64,000 bases of DNA from Nocardia xishanensis NBRC 101358 (GTDB lineage Bacteria; Actinomycetota; Actinomycetes; Mycobacteriales; Mycobacteriaceae), in assembly GCF_001613365.1 (NCBI RefSeq), contig NZ_BDCF01000005.1:150754-214753 (forward strand), read 5' to 3'. The position numbers and the translations under genes were made by a program. Within the stretch, counting starts at the first letter, position 1. Every line of letters starts with the position of its first letter. This document shows, in pieces, positions 44,713-53,453 of this stretch. The notes beneath the pieces are model-generated. The model ran no database searches and was not told the DNA's origin. It saw nothing but the letters and a program-made list of their open reading frames with translations.

Positions 44713-45759
44713 TCACAGGTTCACCAGCTTTCGACGGCGCACGAGCGCGATGAAGAAGGGAGCGCCGACGGCGGCCAGCATCACGCCGGCCTGGAGTTCG
44801 CCCGGCCGCGCGACGAGCCTGCCCGCGGTGTCGGTGACGAGCAACAGCAGCGCGCCGATCATCCCCGAATACGGCACGAGCCAACGGAAGTCGGGCCCGG
44901 TGATCATCCGTGCCAGATGCGGGACGATGAGCCCGAGGAAGGCGATCGGTCCCACGGCGGCGGTCGCGGCGCCGCACAGCAGCACCACCGCGGTGAGTCC
45001 GAGGGCGCGGCTGCGGCCGATGTGCACGCCGAGCCCGCGCGCCACCTCGTCGCCGAGGGTGAGCAGGTTGAGCCCGGGTGCGGCCGCGATGGCGAGCGCG
45101 AGGCCGGCCGCCAGGAACGGCAGCACCTGCCAGAACACCTGGGCGTCCCGACCGGCGACCGCGCCGACGACCCAGAACCGGTAGGTGTCCAGCGCCGCCG
45201 GGTCGAGCAACACGATGGCATTCGTCATCGCCTGGAGCAACGCGGTGAGCGCCGCGCCCGCGAGCACCAGGCTGAGCGGACTGGCCTTGCCGCCGCCGAT
45301 CGAGGAGAACCCGAAGACGGCGACTCCGGTCAGCAGAGCTCCGGCGAAGGCGAACCAGACGTACTGCTCGGGGAGGGTGAAGCCGAACAGGTACATGCTC
45401 AGCGCGGCGAGAAACGCGGCGCCGGAATTGAGTCCGAGCAGACCCGCGTCGGCGAGCGGGTTGCGGGTGTAGCCCTGGATGAGCGCTCCGGTGATGCCGA
45501 GCGCCATCCCGGTGACCACCGCGAGCGCCGTGCGGGGGAGTCGCAGCGACCGCACGATTTGCTCCTCGACGGTCTGCGCCGGGCAGCTGAACGGGCCGCC
45601 CTGGCAGATCAGCGCGTCGTGCACGGCGTCGTAGACGGTGCCGGGCGCGAGCGAGCGGGAACCGAGCGCGACGCTGGCCACCGCGGCCAGCGCCAGCAGC
45701 GCGAACAGGAGGACGAGACCGGTCAGGCGACGCCGCCTCACGGTGCCAAGGGGTGTCAC
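44713..45759 (-). CDS. FecCD-family siderophore permease, first subunit
   Basis: The 348-residue protein carries the same family signatures: RSLRLPRTALAVVTGMALGI, GALIQGYTRNPLADAGLLGL, and GPIAFLGLIVPHLARMITGP. It begins the three-gene importer operon, 40 bases before the second permease gene. Its start lies 61 bases downstream of an IdeR-type iron box, which indicates derepression under iron limitation. Confidence 0.92.
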   Translation of the reverse strand: MTPLGTVRRRRLTGLVLLFALLALAAVASVALGSRSLAPGTVYDAVHDALICQGGPFSCPAQTVEEQIVRSLRLPRTALAVVTGMALGITGALIQGYTRNPLADAGLLGLNSGAAFLAALSMYLFGFTLPEQYVWFAFAGALLTGVAVFGFSSIGGGKASPLSLVLAGAALTALLQAMTNAIVLLDPAALDTYRFWVVGAVAGRDAQVFWQVLPFLAAGLALAIAAAPGLNLLTLGDEVARGLGVHIGRSRALGLTAVVLLCGAATAAVGPIAFLGLIVPHLARMITGPDFRWLVPYSGMIGALLLLVTDTAGRLVARPGELQAGVMLAAVGAPFFIALVRRRKLVNL

Positions 45760-45812
45760 GGCGACGAACTGCTCCTGACTCGATGTGCTGCCGACTTCAC
45801 GTAGCCCTGGGC

Positions 45813-45842
45813 TTGCCAGGTTGGGTAAGCCTAACCTATCTT
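45813..45842 (+). promoter_or_regulatory. IdeR iron box overlapping a divergent promoter
   Basis: TTGGGTAAGCCTAACCTAT at 45821-45839 fits the IdeR/DtxR consensus TTAGGTNAGGCTNACCTAA with few mismatches. It sits inside a plus-strand promoter, TTGCCA (45813-45818) and TATCTT (45837-45842) with an 18-base spacer, and also faces the importer operon on the other strand. Both divergent units are therefore predicted to be iron-repressed. Confidence 0.8.
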
Positions 45843-45884
45843 CCGAACTCGACTTCTATGAGGAGCCGACCCCGAGGAGGTTCG

Positions 45885-46595
45885 ATGCTCGAGCCAATGA
45901 CAACCCGCCAGGCCCGCGACGCCGAGGCGGCGTTCGGTCGCGCCTGCGCCCGGCTGCGGGCATTGCAGCCGGAGCATCCGCGAGTGTATGCCGTTGCCGC
46001 CATGGCAGATCAGGGCAAACGCCGGTGGTGGAAGCTGTCGGAAGGCTTGCGCGAGGGCCGGATCGAGCTGATGTACCGCCGCCACGCCGCCGAGATGATC
46101 AGCGCCGACACCGCCGCCGAGGTGGTCGCGACCGCGCTCATCCACGCGGTGATCGGCCGGGTGGCCGCCCTGCTCGTCGCCGAGGGCAGGGCGTGGGATC
46201 CCGGCCTGGAGAACCTGTGGGTGCACCACGACAACGACGGCGGCATCGACTGGGCCGGGTTGGAGGACACCACGATTCGAGTGATCGACGGCGAAAGCCG
46301 CGACGGCCGTTCCGGTGTCGTGACGCTGCCCTGTGAGCGCGCCATGTACGTCTGGCTGGCCCACCGCTGCGAGCCGTCGCTGACGTTGATCCAGCAGGGC
46401 CTCGCCAGGTGCTCCGGGCTGAGTGCGCGGCGATTCTGGTCGCTGGTGGGCGAATCCCTCGTGGGGGCGGCGACCTACGTGCCCGCCCTGGCCCGCACCG
46501 ACGCCGAGGACGGCGCCCGCCGTGGCCAGGGACTGCTGCTCGCGCTGGAGGAGCGCGGCCTGCCGGTCCGGCGCACCGCCTGCCTGGTCCGCTGA
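45885..46595 (+). CDS. FhuF-like putative ferric-siderophore reductase lacking the Cys cluster
   Basis: The 236-residue protein shows features of the FhuF group: HPRVYAVAAMADQGKRRWWK, AVIGRVAALLVAEGRAWDPG, and CSGLSARRFWSLVGESLVGA, which resembles the L-S-x-R-x-L-W-G-N-x-A-S-A-x-x-G-A segment of these reductases. Authentic FhuF proteins end with a [2Fe-2S] motif (C-C-x10-C-x2-C). Here the protein stops at RRTACLVR, keeping a single Cys, so it may be inactive as a reductase or act differently. The ATG follows GAGGAGG. The iron box and divergent siderophore importer support a role in iron release from siderophores. Confidence 0.6.
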   Translation: MLEPMTTRQARDAEAAFGRACARLRALQPEHPRVYAVAAMADQGKRRWWKLSEGLREGRIELMYRRHAAEMISADTAAEVVATALIHAVIGRVAALLVAEGRAWDPGLENLWVHHDNDGGIDWAGLEDTTIRVIDGESRDGRSGVVTLPCERAMYVWLAHRCEPSLTLIQQGLARCSGLSARRFWSLVGESLVGAATYVPALARTDAEDGARRGQGLLLALEERGLPVRRTACLVR

Positions 46596-46731
46596 GTCCA
46601 TCGTTCGCCGCGCGTCCGTTTCGTCGTCACCTACGCCGGGTATGTTGCGCCCTGGTGAACCGCGGCCGATGCTGACGCCGCGGCGCGGCGGTGTCCGGGA
46701 AAGGCCTCGATCGTCAGCGCGAGGAGTGGCG

Positions 46732-48564
46732 ATGAGTACGCAGCTGATGATCGTGGAGGACGACGACCGGGTGCGGACCGCCTTGCGGCTGGCGATGGAG
46801 GACGAGGGTTACGACGTCGCCGAGGCGGAAGCCGCGGAATCCGCGCTGGATCACCTGCGCGACAACGGCGCACCGGACGTGATGATCATCGACCTGATGC
46901 TCGACGGCATGGACGGCTTCACCTGCATCAGGGAGATCCGGCGCGACCACCAGGTGCCCATCATCGTGGTGAGCGCCCGCGACGACACCCACGACGTGGT
47001 GGCCGCCCTCGAGGCGGGAGCGGACGATTTCGTGACCAAGCCGTTCGAGGTCAAGGAGATCGCCGCCCGGATGCGGGCGCTGCGGCGGCGCGCGGGCCTG
47101 ACCGCCGAACGCGATGCGCCGCAAGACATTCTGCTGGACGCCGCCCGCCGGATAGTGCTTTCACCGCAGCGCGGCGTCGCCCGCTGCGGCGGGGACGAGC
47201 CGCACCTCACGCTGACCGAGTTCCGGCTGCTCTGCGAGCTGGCCGAGAACCCGGGTTTCGTGCTGAGCCGCGCCGTGCTGCTCGACCGGGTCTGGGATCG
47301 CGGCTTCTTCGGCGACGAGCGGATCGTCGACGTGCACATGCGGCGGCTGCGCACCAAGACGGATTTCGATGCCGACCCGGCGGTGGTGCTGCTGCAGGGG
47401 CACGGCAGGCGCGGCCCCGGCCCCACCGAACGCGTCACGCTGGACGGGCGCTCGTACCTGCGCACCGGGGTCGCACTCGGCGAAAAGGATGGTGTGCTCT
47501 ACGAATTCGCGCCGCTGGCCGAACTCGAGGCCACCCTGCGCATGCTGCGCAGGCTTCTTCTGGTCTGCGGGCTCGGCGCGGTCGCACTCGGCGCGGCGCT
47601 GGGCGTGTGGGCCAGCAGGCACGCGCTGAAGCCGCTGCGCCAGGTCGCAGGGACCGCGGCGCGCATCGCAGCGGGCGAGCACGAGATCCGGCTGCCGCGC
47701 TCGCGCGACCGCGACCTGTCGACCACGGTGGACGCGTTCAACGCCATGGTCGACGCACTCCAGCAGCGCATCGAACGGGAACGCAGGCTGGTCTCGGATA
47801 TCGGCCACGAACTACGCACACCGCTGACCACGCTGACCACCGGTGTCGCCGTGTTGACCAGGAACACCGACGAGCTGCCCGAGCGGTCGCGCCAGGCCTT
47901 GGGCCTGGTGAACGCCGAACTCGACCACCTGCGGCGGCTGCTGGAGGACCTGCTCGCGCTGGCCAGGGCGGAGGCCGGTATCCACCGCTCGGACCTGGAG
48001 CCGCTCTCGCTCGCGGACTTGCTGACCAACACCCTGGCGGCGCGCGCTTACGACACCGCGCTGCTGCACGTCGAGGACGACGTCGTCGTGCAGGGCCGCA
48101 AGATCGAGCTGGAGCGCGCGGTGGCGAATCTGCTGGAGAACGCGGACCGGCACGGCGAGGGCGTCGTCGCGGTGCGCGTCGGCAAGGAAGGCATGCGCGC
48201 GGTGCTCACCGTGGACGACGCGGGACCCGGTGTGCCGCAAGCGGATCGCGCGCGCATCTTCGAGCGCTTCGCGACCGTCCGCACCGGCCGCCGGCCCGGC
48301 GTCGACAACGCCGGGCCCCGGCGATGCCAGTCGCGGAATCAGCCGATGCTGAAAGGCCGGCCCCACAGCGTGACCACCGACATGACGTTGGTGGTCTCGA
48401 CCTTCACCTTAACGAACGAGCGCGCCTGCGCGTACCCGCCGCAGCCAGTCAGGCCGATGGTCTCGTCCGCCCAGGTGACGCTGCCGCCGGCGCCCTTGAA
48501 CTTGTTGCGCCGCTCGTGCGACTCGTTGCCGAAGTCGTCGGCCTCCTCGATGTCGAGGACGTAG
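46732..48564 (+). CDS. Response regulator fused in frame to a truncated histidine kinase
   Basis: Residues 1-207 are an OmpR-type regulator: MIVEDDDRVRTALRLAMEDE, phosphoacceptor Asp54 in MIIDLMLDGMDGF, Lys103 in VTKPF, and a winged helix that stops at IVDVHMRRLRTK, before its last strands. From about residue 210 the frame continues as the late extracytoplasmic part of a sensor kinase, a membrane segment (about 274-294), a HAMP region, the H box SDIGHELRTPL with His359, and the N box ANLLENADRHG. It stops making sense after DDAGPGVPQADRARIFERF (about residue 523), before the remaining ATP-binding motifs. The last 75 residues or so are antisense to the porin gene. Two deletions probably created this non-functional or altered protein. 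The ATG follows GAGGAG. Confidence 0.75.
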   Translation: MSTQLMIVEDDDRVRTALRLAMEDEGYDVAEAEAAESALDHLRDNGAPDVMIIDLMLDGMDGFTCIREIRRDHQVPIIVVSARDDTHDVVAALEAGADDFVTKPFEVKEIAARMRALRRRAGLTAERDAPQDILLDAARRIVLSPQRGVARCGGDEPHLTLTEFRLLCELAENPGFVLSRAVLLDRVWDRGFFGDERIVDVHMRRLRTKTDFDADPAVVLLQGHGRRGPGPTERVTLDGRSYLRTGVALGEKDGVLYEFAPLAELEATLRMLRRLLLVCGLGAVALGAALGVWASRHALKPLRQVAGTAARIAAGEHEIRLPRSRDRDLSTTVDAFNAMVDALQQRIERERRLVSDIGHELRTPLTTLTTGVAVLTRNTDELPERSRQALGLVNAELDHLRRLLEDLLALARAEAGIHRSDLEPLSLADLLTNTLAARAYDTALLHVEDDVVVQGRKIELERAVANLLENADRHGEGVVAVRVGKEGMRAVLTVDDAGPGVPQADRARIFERFATVRTGRRPGVDNAGPRRCQSRNQPMLKGRPHSVTTDMTLVVSTFTLTNERACAYPPQPVRPMVSSAQVTLPPAPLNLLRRSCDSLPKSSASSMSRT

Positions 48565-49025
48565 AACGACCTGGCCTGACCGGGGCCGAGCGAGAGCTCG
48601 CCGCCGCTTTCGGCGCCGACGTTTCCTTCGACCTGGTCGCCGCTCCAGTCGAGCTCGCCGGTGACGCCGCCCTCGACGCCGCCGCCGTCGATGTTGACCT
48701 GGCAGCCGACGACGTAGCCCGGATAGATCTTGCCGCCGCCCTTGGCATTCGAGCCGGACAGCTCGACCTGCGCGCTGGCCGACACCCACGCGTTGCGGTG
48801 CACCGGGGTCGAGCCGAGGGACGGGCTGATGGTGGCGGATTCGCCGACCAGGCGCACCGTGACGACGGTGCCGTCGGACAGTGTCTTGGTGATCGTGCCG
48901 CCCGGCAGCGGCACGAAGGTGTCCGCGTCGGCGGCGCCGGTGGAGAACAGGCCCATGGCAACGGCCGCGGCGGCGCCGGCGCAGGCGATCCGGCCCCCGC
49001 CGCGCAAACCGCTGGAGCGATTCAT
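48339..49025 (-). CDS. MspA-family porin
   Basis: The 228-residue precursor has a signal peptide (GRIACAGAAAAVAMGLFSTG, cleavage at ADA). The mature protein contains the MspA pattern: TFVPLPGGTITKTLSDGTVV, VHRNAWVSASAQVELSG, GKIYPGYVVGCQVNI, GSVTWADETIGLTGCGGYAQ and the C-terminal VTLWGRPFSIG. MspA proteins form octameric channels in the mycolic-acid outer membrane for small hydrophilic solutes. The ATG at 49025 follows GAGGGGAA by eight bases; earlier ATGs (49031, 49043) are possible. CGCCGGGCCCCGGCG at 48309-48323, just past its stop, may be the terminator and lies next to the broken kinase end. Confidence 0.9.
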   Translation of the reverse strand: MNRSSGLRGGGRIACAGAAAAVAMGLFSTGAADADTFVPLPGGTITKTLSDGTVVTVRLVGESATISPSLGSTPVHRNAWVSASAQVELSGSNAKGGGKIYPGYVVGCQVNIDGGGVEGGVTGELDWSGDQVEGNVGAESGGELSLGPGQARSFYVLDIEEADDFGNESHERRNKFKGAGGSVTWADETIGLTGCGGYAQARSFVKVKVETTNVMSVVTLWGRPFSIG

Positions 49026-49280
49026 GCTCATACTTCCCCTCATCAGATCTCGAACGGTGCGCCTCGGCGTTCATGGCGTCACCGCCTCCGCGAGGTGCAC
49101 TCGAGCTTGTCGAGTCGCGTTGACCGGCCGATGAACCGGCGTCGCCCGCACCGATGAACGCTCCCCGACGGTCGCATGTCCGGTTCTTTGCGATCGTGTG
49201 TCGAAGGCCGACATGAAGTCGACATGTGCTGCGGCAGAAGGAAAATCGAGTGGACAGCGGCGGCGCGGGGAAAGTAAAGA

Positions 49281-49317
49281 GCGACGGGCTCCACGGTTGG
49301 GACGTGGAGCCCGTCGC
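49281..49317. terminator. Orphan strong hairpin
   Basis: A 14-base-pair stem with a 9-base loop. On the minus strand it is followed by TCTTTACTTT. No gene ends nearby in either direction, so it may be a relic of a deleted gene. Confidence 0.45.
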
Positions 49318-49378
49318 GGCAGTGGATCGGGGTCACCGCAGCCCTCGGGACTCGCTCGATCCTGACGCCGGAATGATT

Positions 49379-49397
49379 ATAGGTCAGGCTTACCTAA
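49379..49397. promoter_or_regulatory. Second IdeR-type iron box
   Basis: ATAGGTCAGGCTTACCTAA differs from the IdeR/DtxR consensus TTAGGTNAGGCTNACCTAA in only two positions. The next plus-strand gene (carbonic anhydrase) starts 242 bases downstream and the porin gene lies 354 bases away on the other strand. Which gene it controls is unclear. Confidence 0.7.
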
Positions 49398-49638
49398 CTT
49401 GGCAACACGGGCTCTCGTGCCGCCGTGCGTCATGTGACATTTTTCGCCCTCGACTGCCCTGGCGTGTCGAATTGGCGCGGTCCTACGCTGTCGCTCCGAC
49501 ACGAGTCGCGAGATCCCCTGACCCGAAGGGATATTCGTCGCAAACCGTACAGACCGGCGCGTCGACCACCGCCGAGTACCGATCCGTCCGGACGCGTGTC
49601 GGGATCTGTGTGCCGATGTCCGAGGAGCTGTACCCGCC

Positions 49639-50460
49639 TTGTCCGTTCACCGTTCGTTCCGGTCACGCTCGCTGGCCGCGTTGTTCACCGCGACCGCCTT
49701 GCTGGCCGCGCTCTCCTGTAGCACCGAACAGCCCGGATTGCGCAGTCATGTCGAGAATCCGTCCCCGCACGTGCCCGCGCACTGGGACTACGACGCGGAG
49801 GGGCCCGATCACTGGGCCGACCTGGATCACGACTTCCTGACCTGCCGGAGCGGCCACGAGCAGTCGCCGGTCGATCTGTCCGGTTCCGCCCGGATCGATC
49901 CCGCCGACCACATCGACGTCGACTACCGGCCGATCTCCGGTGTCCGGCTGATCAACAACGGTCATACCGTCCAGGCCGAGCTGCCTGCGGACAGCGGCAA
50001 CCGCATCCTCGTCGCGGGCGAGCCCTACAACCTGGTCCAGTTCCACTTCCATCTACCCAGCGAGCACACCGTCGACGGCCACGGCGCGGCGATGGAGCTG
50101 CACCTGGTGCACAAGAACGCCGCGGGCCGGATCGCCGTGCTCGGCGTGCTGATGGAGACGGGTGCGGGCGCCTCGGTGTTCGGGCCGATCCTGGCCGCCG
50201 CCCCCAAGACTTCGGACGCCGCCGTCGACTTCGGTGGCCCGCTGGATCCGTCGGCGTTCCTGCCCGCCGTTCGGGATCAATTCCGCTACAACGGTTCCCT
50301 CACCACGCCGCCGTGCAGTGAGGGCGTCTCCTGGACGGTGCTGAGCACGCCGATGACGGTCGCGCCTGCCGAGGTCGAGCTCTATCACGGGCTGTTCGCG
50401 CACAGCAACCGGCCGACCCAGCCGCTGAACGGCCGCACCATCACCATGGCCGGGAACTGA
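49639..50460 (+). CDS. Exported alpha-carbonic anhydrase
   Basis: The 273-residue protein has an N-terminal signal with a lipobox-like end (FTATALLAALSC), so it is exported and may be lipid-anchored. The mature part is an alpha-carbonic anhydrase: HEQSPVDLSG, zinc ligands in QFHFHLPSEHTVDGHG and MELHLVHKN, and the pocket motif LTTPPCSEGVSW. It interconverts CO2 and bicarbonate outside the membrane. The start is TTG with GAGGAG at a long spacing. It lies just upstream of the urease genes, in the same direction, so rapid hydration of urease-made CO2 would be a sensible link. An iron box is 242 bases upstream. Confidence 0.88.
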   Translation: MSVHRSFRSRSLAALFTATALLAALSCSTEQPGLRSHVENPSPHVPAHWDYDAEGPDHWADLDHDFLTCRSGHEQSPVDLSGSARIDPADHIDVDYRPISGVRLINNGHTVQAELPADSGNRILVAGEPYNLVQFHFHLPSEHTVDGHGAAMELHLVHKNAAGRIAVLGVLMETGAGASVFGPILAAAPKTSDAAVDFGGPLDPSAFLPAVRDQFRYNGSLTTPPCSEGVSWTVLSTPMTVAPAEVELYHGLFAHSNRPTQPLNGRTITMAGN

Positions 50461-50503
50461 ACCCGCTGAGCCGGGCGGTTTCGTCGGGTGTAAAGCTGGG
50501 GTC

Positions 50504-50950
50504 ATGACGCAACAGGAGACCGGGGCCGTGCGTTCGCTGGCCGATGTCACGCCGGAGATGATGAACGACCTCAGCGAGGGCACCTTCGCGGACCTGATCG
50601 GCCTGCGCTACACCGAGCTCAGCGGGGAGCGGGTGCGCGGCGAGTGGGTCGTCAAGCCGCACCTCTACCAGCCTGCCGGCATCCAGAACGGCGGCGTGTA
50701 CTGCACCGTCATCGAGACGCTCGCCAGCCTCGGCGGCGGCTACTGGTACGGCGAGCGCGGCACCGTCGTCGGCGTGAACAACAACACCGACTTCCTGCGC
50801 GCGGTGCGCGAGGGCATCCTCTACGGCGAGGCGACCCCGGTCCACCAGGGACGCACCCAGCAGTTGTGGCAGGTCGTGATCACCGACGAGCAGCAGCGGG
50901 TGGTGGCCCGCGGCCAGGTGCGTCTGCAGAACCTGCCCAAGCGCGACTGA
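50504..50950 (+). CDS. Hotdog-fold thioesterase (PaaI type, Rv1847-like)
   Basis: The 148-residue protein is a single hotdog domain of the PaaI/YbgC kind: FADLIGLRYTELSGERVRGE, the active-site helix HLYQPAGIQNGGVYCTVIET, and GVNNNTDFLRAVREGILYGE. It hydrolyses an acyl-CoA or 4-hydroxybenzoyl-CoA-like thioester; the substrate is not known. The homologous gene Rv1847 occupies the same place, immediately before ureA, in M. tuberculosis. The gap to ureA is 80 bases. Confidence 0.88.
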   Translation: MTQQETGAVRSLADVTPEMMNDLSEGTFADLIGLRYTELSGERVRGEWVVKPHLYQPAGIQNGGVYCTVIETLASLGGGYWYGERGTVVGVNNNTDFLRAVREGILYGEATPVHQGRTQQLWQVVITDEQQRVVARGQVRLQNLPKRD

Positions 50951-51030
50951 GCCCGCGCCGTCGAGCGGCGACGCCGGATCCGGCGTGCCAGAATGGCCCT
51001 CACCCGTCCACCGACCGGTGAGGAGCCCCG

Positions 51031-51333
51031 ATGCGACTGTCGCCGCACGAGCAGGAGCGCCTGTTGCTGAGCTACGCCGCCGAGCTGGCCAGGCGAAGGC
51101 AGGCCCGCGGGCTCAAACTCAACCATCCCGAGGCGGTCGCCCTCATCACCGATCATGTGCTGGAAGGTGCGCGCGACGGCAGGACCGTCGCCGAGCTGAT
51201 GTCGTCCGGACGCACGGTGCTGCGCCGTGACGACGTGATGGCCGGCGTGCCGGAGATGATCCACGACGTGCAGGTGGAGGCGACCTTCCCGGACGGCACC
51301 AAGCTCGTCACCGTCCACCACCCGATCGCCTAG
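51031..51333 (+). CDS. ureA: Urease gamma subunit
   Basis: The 100-residue protein matches UreA over its full length: [40 protein letters not shown] and [20 protein letters not shown]. It is the smallest structural subunit of the cytoplasmic nickel urease (UreABC trimer of trimers). ureB begins nine bases after its stop with GTG, as in a normal urease operon. Confidence 0.97.
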   Translation: MRLSPHEQERLLLSYAAELARRRQARGLKLNHPEAVALITDHVLEGARDGRTVAELMSSGRTVLRRDDVMAGVPEMIHDVQVEATFPDGTKLVTVHHPIA

Positions 51334-51342
51334 GCGGCCGAC

Positions 51343-51678
51343 GTGATTCCTGGCGAATACTTCTGCGCCGAGGGCGAGATCGAACTGAACGCGGGCCGCG
51401 ACCGCGTCGAGCTCGACGTGGTGAACACCGGCGACCGGCCCGTTCAGGTCGGCAGTCACGTGCACTTCCCGCAGGCCAACGCCGCGCTCGACTTCGACCG
51501 CGCCGCCGCGCACGGGCGGCGGCTCGACATCCCCGCCGGCACCGCGGTGCGCTTCGAACCGGGTCTCGGCCAACGGGTTTCGCTGGTGCCGCTGGGCGGG
51601 ACCCGCGAGGTGCACGGCATCGGCCTGACGCCGCCCGGATTGCTGGACGAGCCGTCGACCATCGAGGGGGAGCGGTGA
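51343..51678 (+). CDS. ureB: Urease beta subunit
   Basis: The 111-residue protein matches Ure[39 protein letters not shown] and [20 protein letters not shown]. The GTG start follows ureA closely and the stop overlaps the ureC start (51675) by four bases, so translation is coupled. UreB is a structural subunit of the urease core. Confidence 0.97.
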   Translation: MIPGEYFCAEGEIELNAGRDRVELDVVNTGDRPVQVGSHVHFPQANAALDFDRAAAHGRRLDIPAGTAVRFEPGLGQRVSLVPLGGTREVHGIGLTPPGLLDEPSTIEGER

Positions 51679-53396
51679 CCGCACTCAGCAGAGCCCGCTA
51701 CGCCGAACTGTTCGGGCCGACCGTGGGCGACCGAATCCGCTTGGCGGACACCGACCTCATCGTCGAGATCACCGAAGACCGCTGCGGCGGACCGGGTCTG
51801 GCGGGCGACGAGGCCGTCTTCGGCGGTGGCAAGGTGTTGCGTGAATCCATGGGCCAGTCCCGCGCGACCCGCGCCCAGGGCGCGCCGGACACCGTCGTCA
51901 CCGGCGCGGTGATCATCGATTACTGGGGAATCATCAAAGCGGACATAGGCATTCGCGACGGACGCATCTGCGGCATCGGCAAGGCGGGCAACCCCGACAC
52001 CATGCCGGGCGTGCACCCCGATCTGGTGGTCGGCCCCTCCACCGAGATCATCGCGGGCAACGGCCGGATCGTCACTGCGGGCGCCATCGACTGCCACGTG
52101 CACTTCATCTGCCCGCAGCTGATGGACGAGGCGCTCGGCGGCGGCATCACCACCCTCGTCGGCGGCGGCACCGGGCCCGCCGAGGGTTCCAAGGCCACCA
52201 CCGTCACCCCCGGCGCCTGGCATCTGGCCCGCATGCTGGAGGCCACCGATCACTGGCCGCTGAACATCGCGCTGCTCGGCAAGGGCAACACCGTCAGCGA
52301 AGAAGCGATGTGGGAGCAATTGCGCGCGGGCGCATCGGGTTTCAAGCTGCATGAGGACTGGGGTTCGACACCGGCGGCGATCGACGCCTGCCTGCGGGTC
52401 GCGGACGCTTCCGGCGTGCAGGTGGCGTTGCATTCGGACACCCTGAACGAAGCCGGATTCGTCGAGGACACCCTCGCCGCCATCGCGGGACGCGGTATCC
52501 ACGCCTATCACACCGAGGGCGCCGGCGGCGGGCACGCACCGGACATCATCACCGTCGCCTCGCATCCCAACGTTCTGCCTAGTTCGACCAACCCGACCCG
52601 TCCGCACACCGTCAATACCCTCGACGAGCACCTGGACATGCTCATGGTGTGTCACCACCTGAGCCCGTCCATTCCGGAGGATCTGGCGTTCGCGGAGAGC
52701 CGGATTCGGCCGTCCACCATCGCCGCCGAGGACCTGCTGCACGATCTCGGAGCCATCTCCATGATCGGCAGCGATTCGCAGGCGATGGGACGGATCGGCG
52801 AGGTGGTGCTGCGCACCTGGCAGACCGCGCACGTCATGAAGCGCCGTCGCGGATCGCTGCCCGGCGACGGCGCCGCCGACAACGCAAGGGTGCGCCGCTA
52901 CGTCGCCAAGTACACGATCTGTCCCGCGATCGCGCACGGGATGGACCACGAGATCGGCTCGGTCGGAGTCGGCAAACTCGCCGACCTGGTGCTGTGGGAT
53001 CCGGCGTTCTTCGGGGTGCGCCCGCACGCCGTGCTGAAGGGCGGCGCGATCGCCTGGGCGGCGATGGGCGACGCCAACGCCTCCATCCCCACACCGCAAC
53101 CGGTGTTGCCGCGCCCGATGTTCGGTGCGGCCGCACCGGTCGCCGCCGCCACCTCGGTGCACTTCGTGTCCGAGCAGGCCGTCGAATCCGGTCTGGCGGA
53201 TCGCCTTGCGGTGCGCCGAAATCTGGTGGCGGTCAAAAACGTTCGGCGGCTCACCAAGTCGGACATGCCGCTCAACGACGCGATGCCGCGCATCGAGGTG
53301 GACCCGGACACCTTCACCGTCCGGGTCGACGGCGAGGTGTGGGCCGAGCGGCCCGAGACGGAACTGCCCATGGCCCAGCGGTATTTCCTCTTCTGA
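51675..53396 (+). CDS. ureC: Urease alpha (catalytic) subunit
   Basis: The 573-residue protein is a full-length UreC with active-site elements intact: nickel ligands in [11 protein letters not shown], the carbamylated Lys in [28 protein letters not shown], and the flap Cys-His in [17 protein letters not shown]. It hydrolyses urea to ammonia and carbamate. The stop is followed by a VOC gene on the opposite strand, not by an accessory gene; ureF occurs only about 10.4 kb later. Nickel insertion requires UreF, UreG and UreD; only ureF is in the window. Confidence 0.97.
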   Translation: MTALSRARYAELFGPTVGDRIRLADTDLIVEITEDRCGGPGLAGDEAVFGGGKVLRESMGQSRATRAQGAPDTVVTGAVIIDYWGIIKADIGIRDGRICGIGKAGNPDTMPGVHPDLVVGPSTEIIAGNGRIVTAGAIDCHVHFICPQLMDEALGGGITTLVGGGTGPAEGSKATTVTPGAWHLARMLEATDHWPLNIALLGKGNTVSEEAMWEQLRAGASGFKLHEDWGSTPAAIDACLRVADASGVQVALHSDTLNEAGFVEDTLAAIAGRGIHAYHTEGAGGGHAPDIITVASHPNVLPSSTNPTRPHTVNTLDEHLDMLMVCHHLSPSIPEDLAFAESRIRPSTIAAEDLLHDLGAISMIGSDSQAMGRIGEVVLRTWQTAHVMKRRRGSLPGDGAADNARVRRYVAKYTICPAIAHGMDHEIGSVGVGKLADLVLWDPAFFGVRPHAVLKGGAIAWAAMGDANASIPTPQPVLPRPMFGAAAPVAAATSVHFVSEQAVESGLADRLAVRRNLVAVKNVRRLTKSDMPLNDAMPRIEVDPDTFTVRVDGEVWAERPETELPMAQRYFLF

Positions 53397-53453
53397 CCAG
53401 AAACTGACGGACGCTCGTCGACGGCCCGTGCGCAGATGTGCGCCTGACCGTTC

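Larger units (their letters stand above)
49026..49638. other. Intergenic region with hairpin and second iron box
   Basis: About 610 bases without a supported gene. It contains a perfect 14-base-pair hairpin (GCGACGGGCTCCAC and its complement) at 49281-49317 and an orphan iron box at 49379-49397. The porin promoter must lie within the first 200 bases. A terminator-like hairpin with no gene ending at it, followed by an iron box, suggests that a gene was lost here. Confidence 0.5.

Noticed and set aside
49226..49840. 204-residue frame across the iron box and carbonic anhydrase start
   Set aside because: It lies out of frame with the carbonic anhydrase, which has all catalytic motifs, and runs through a strong hairpin.
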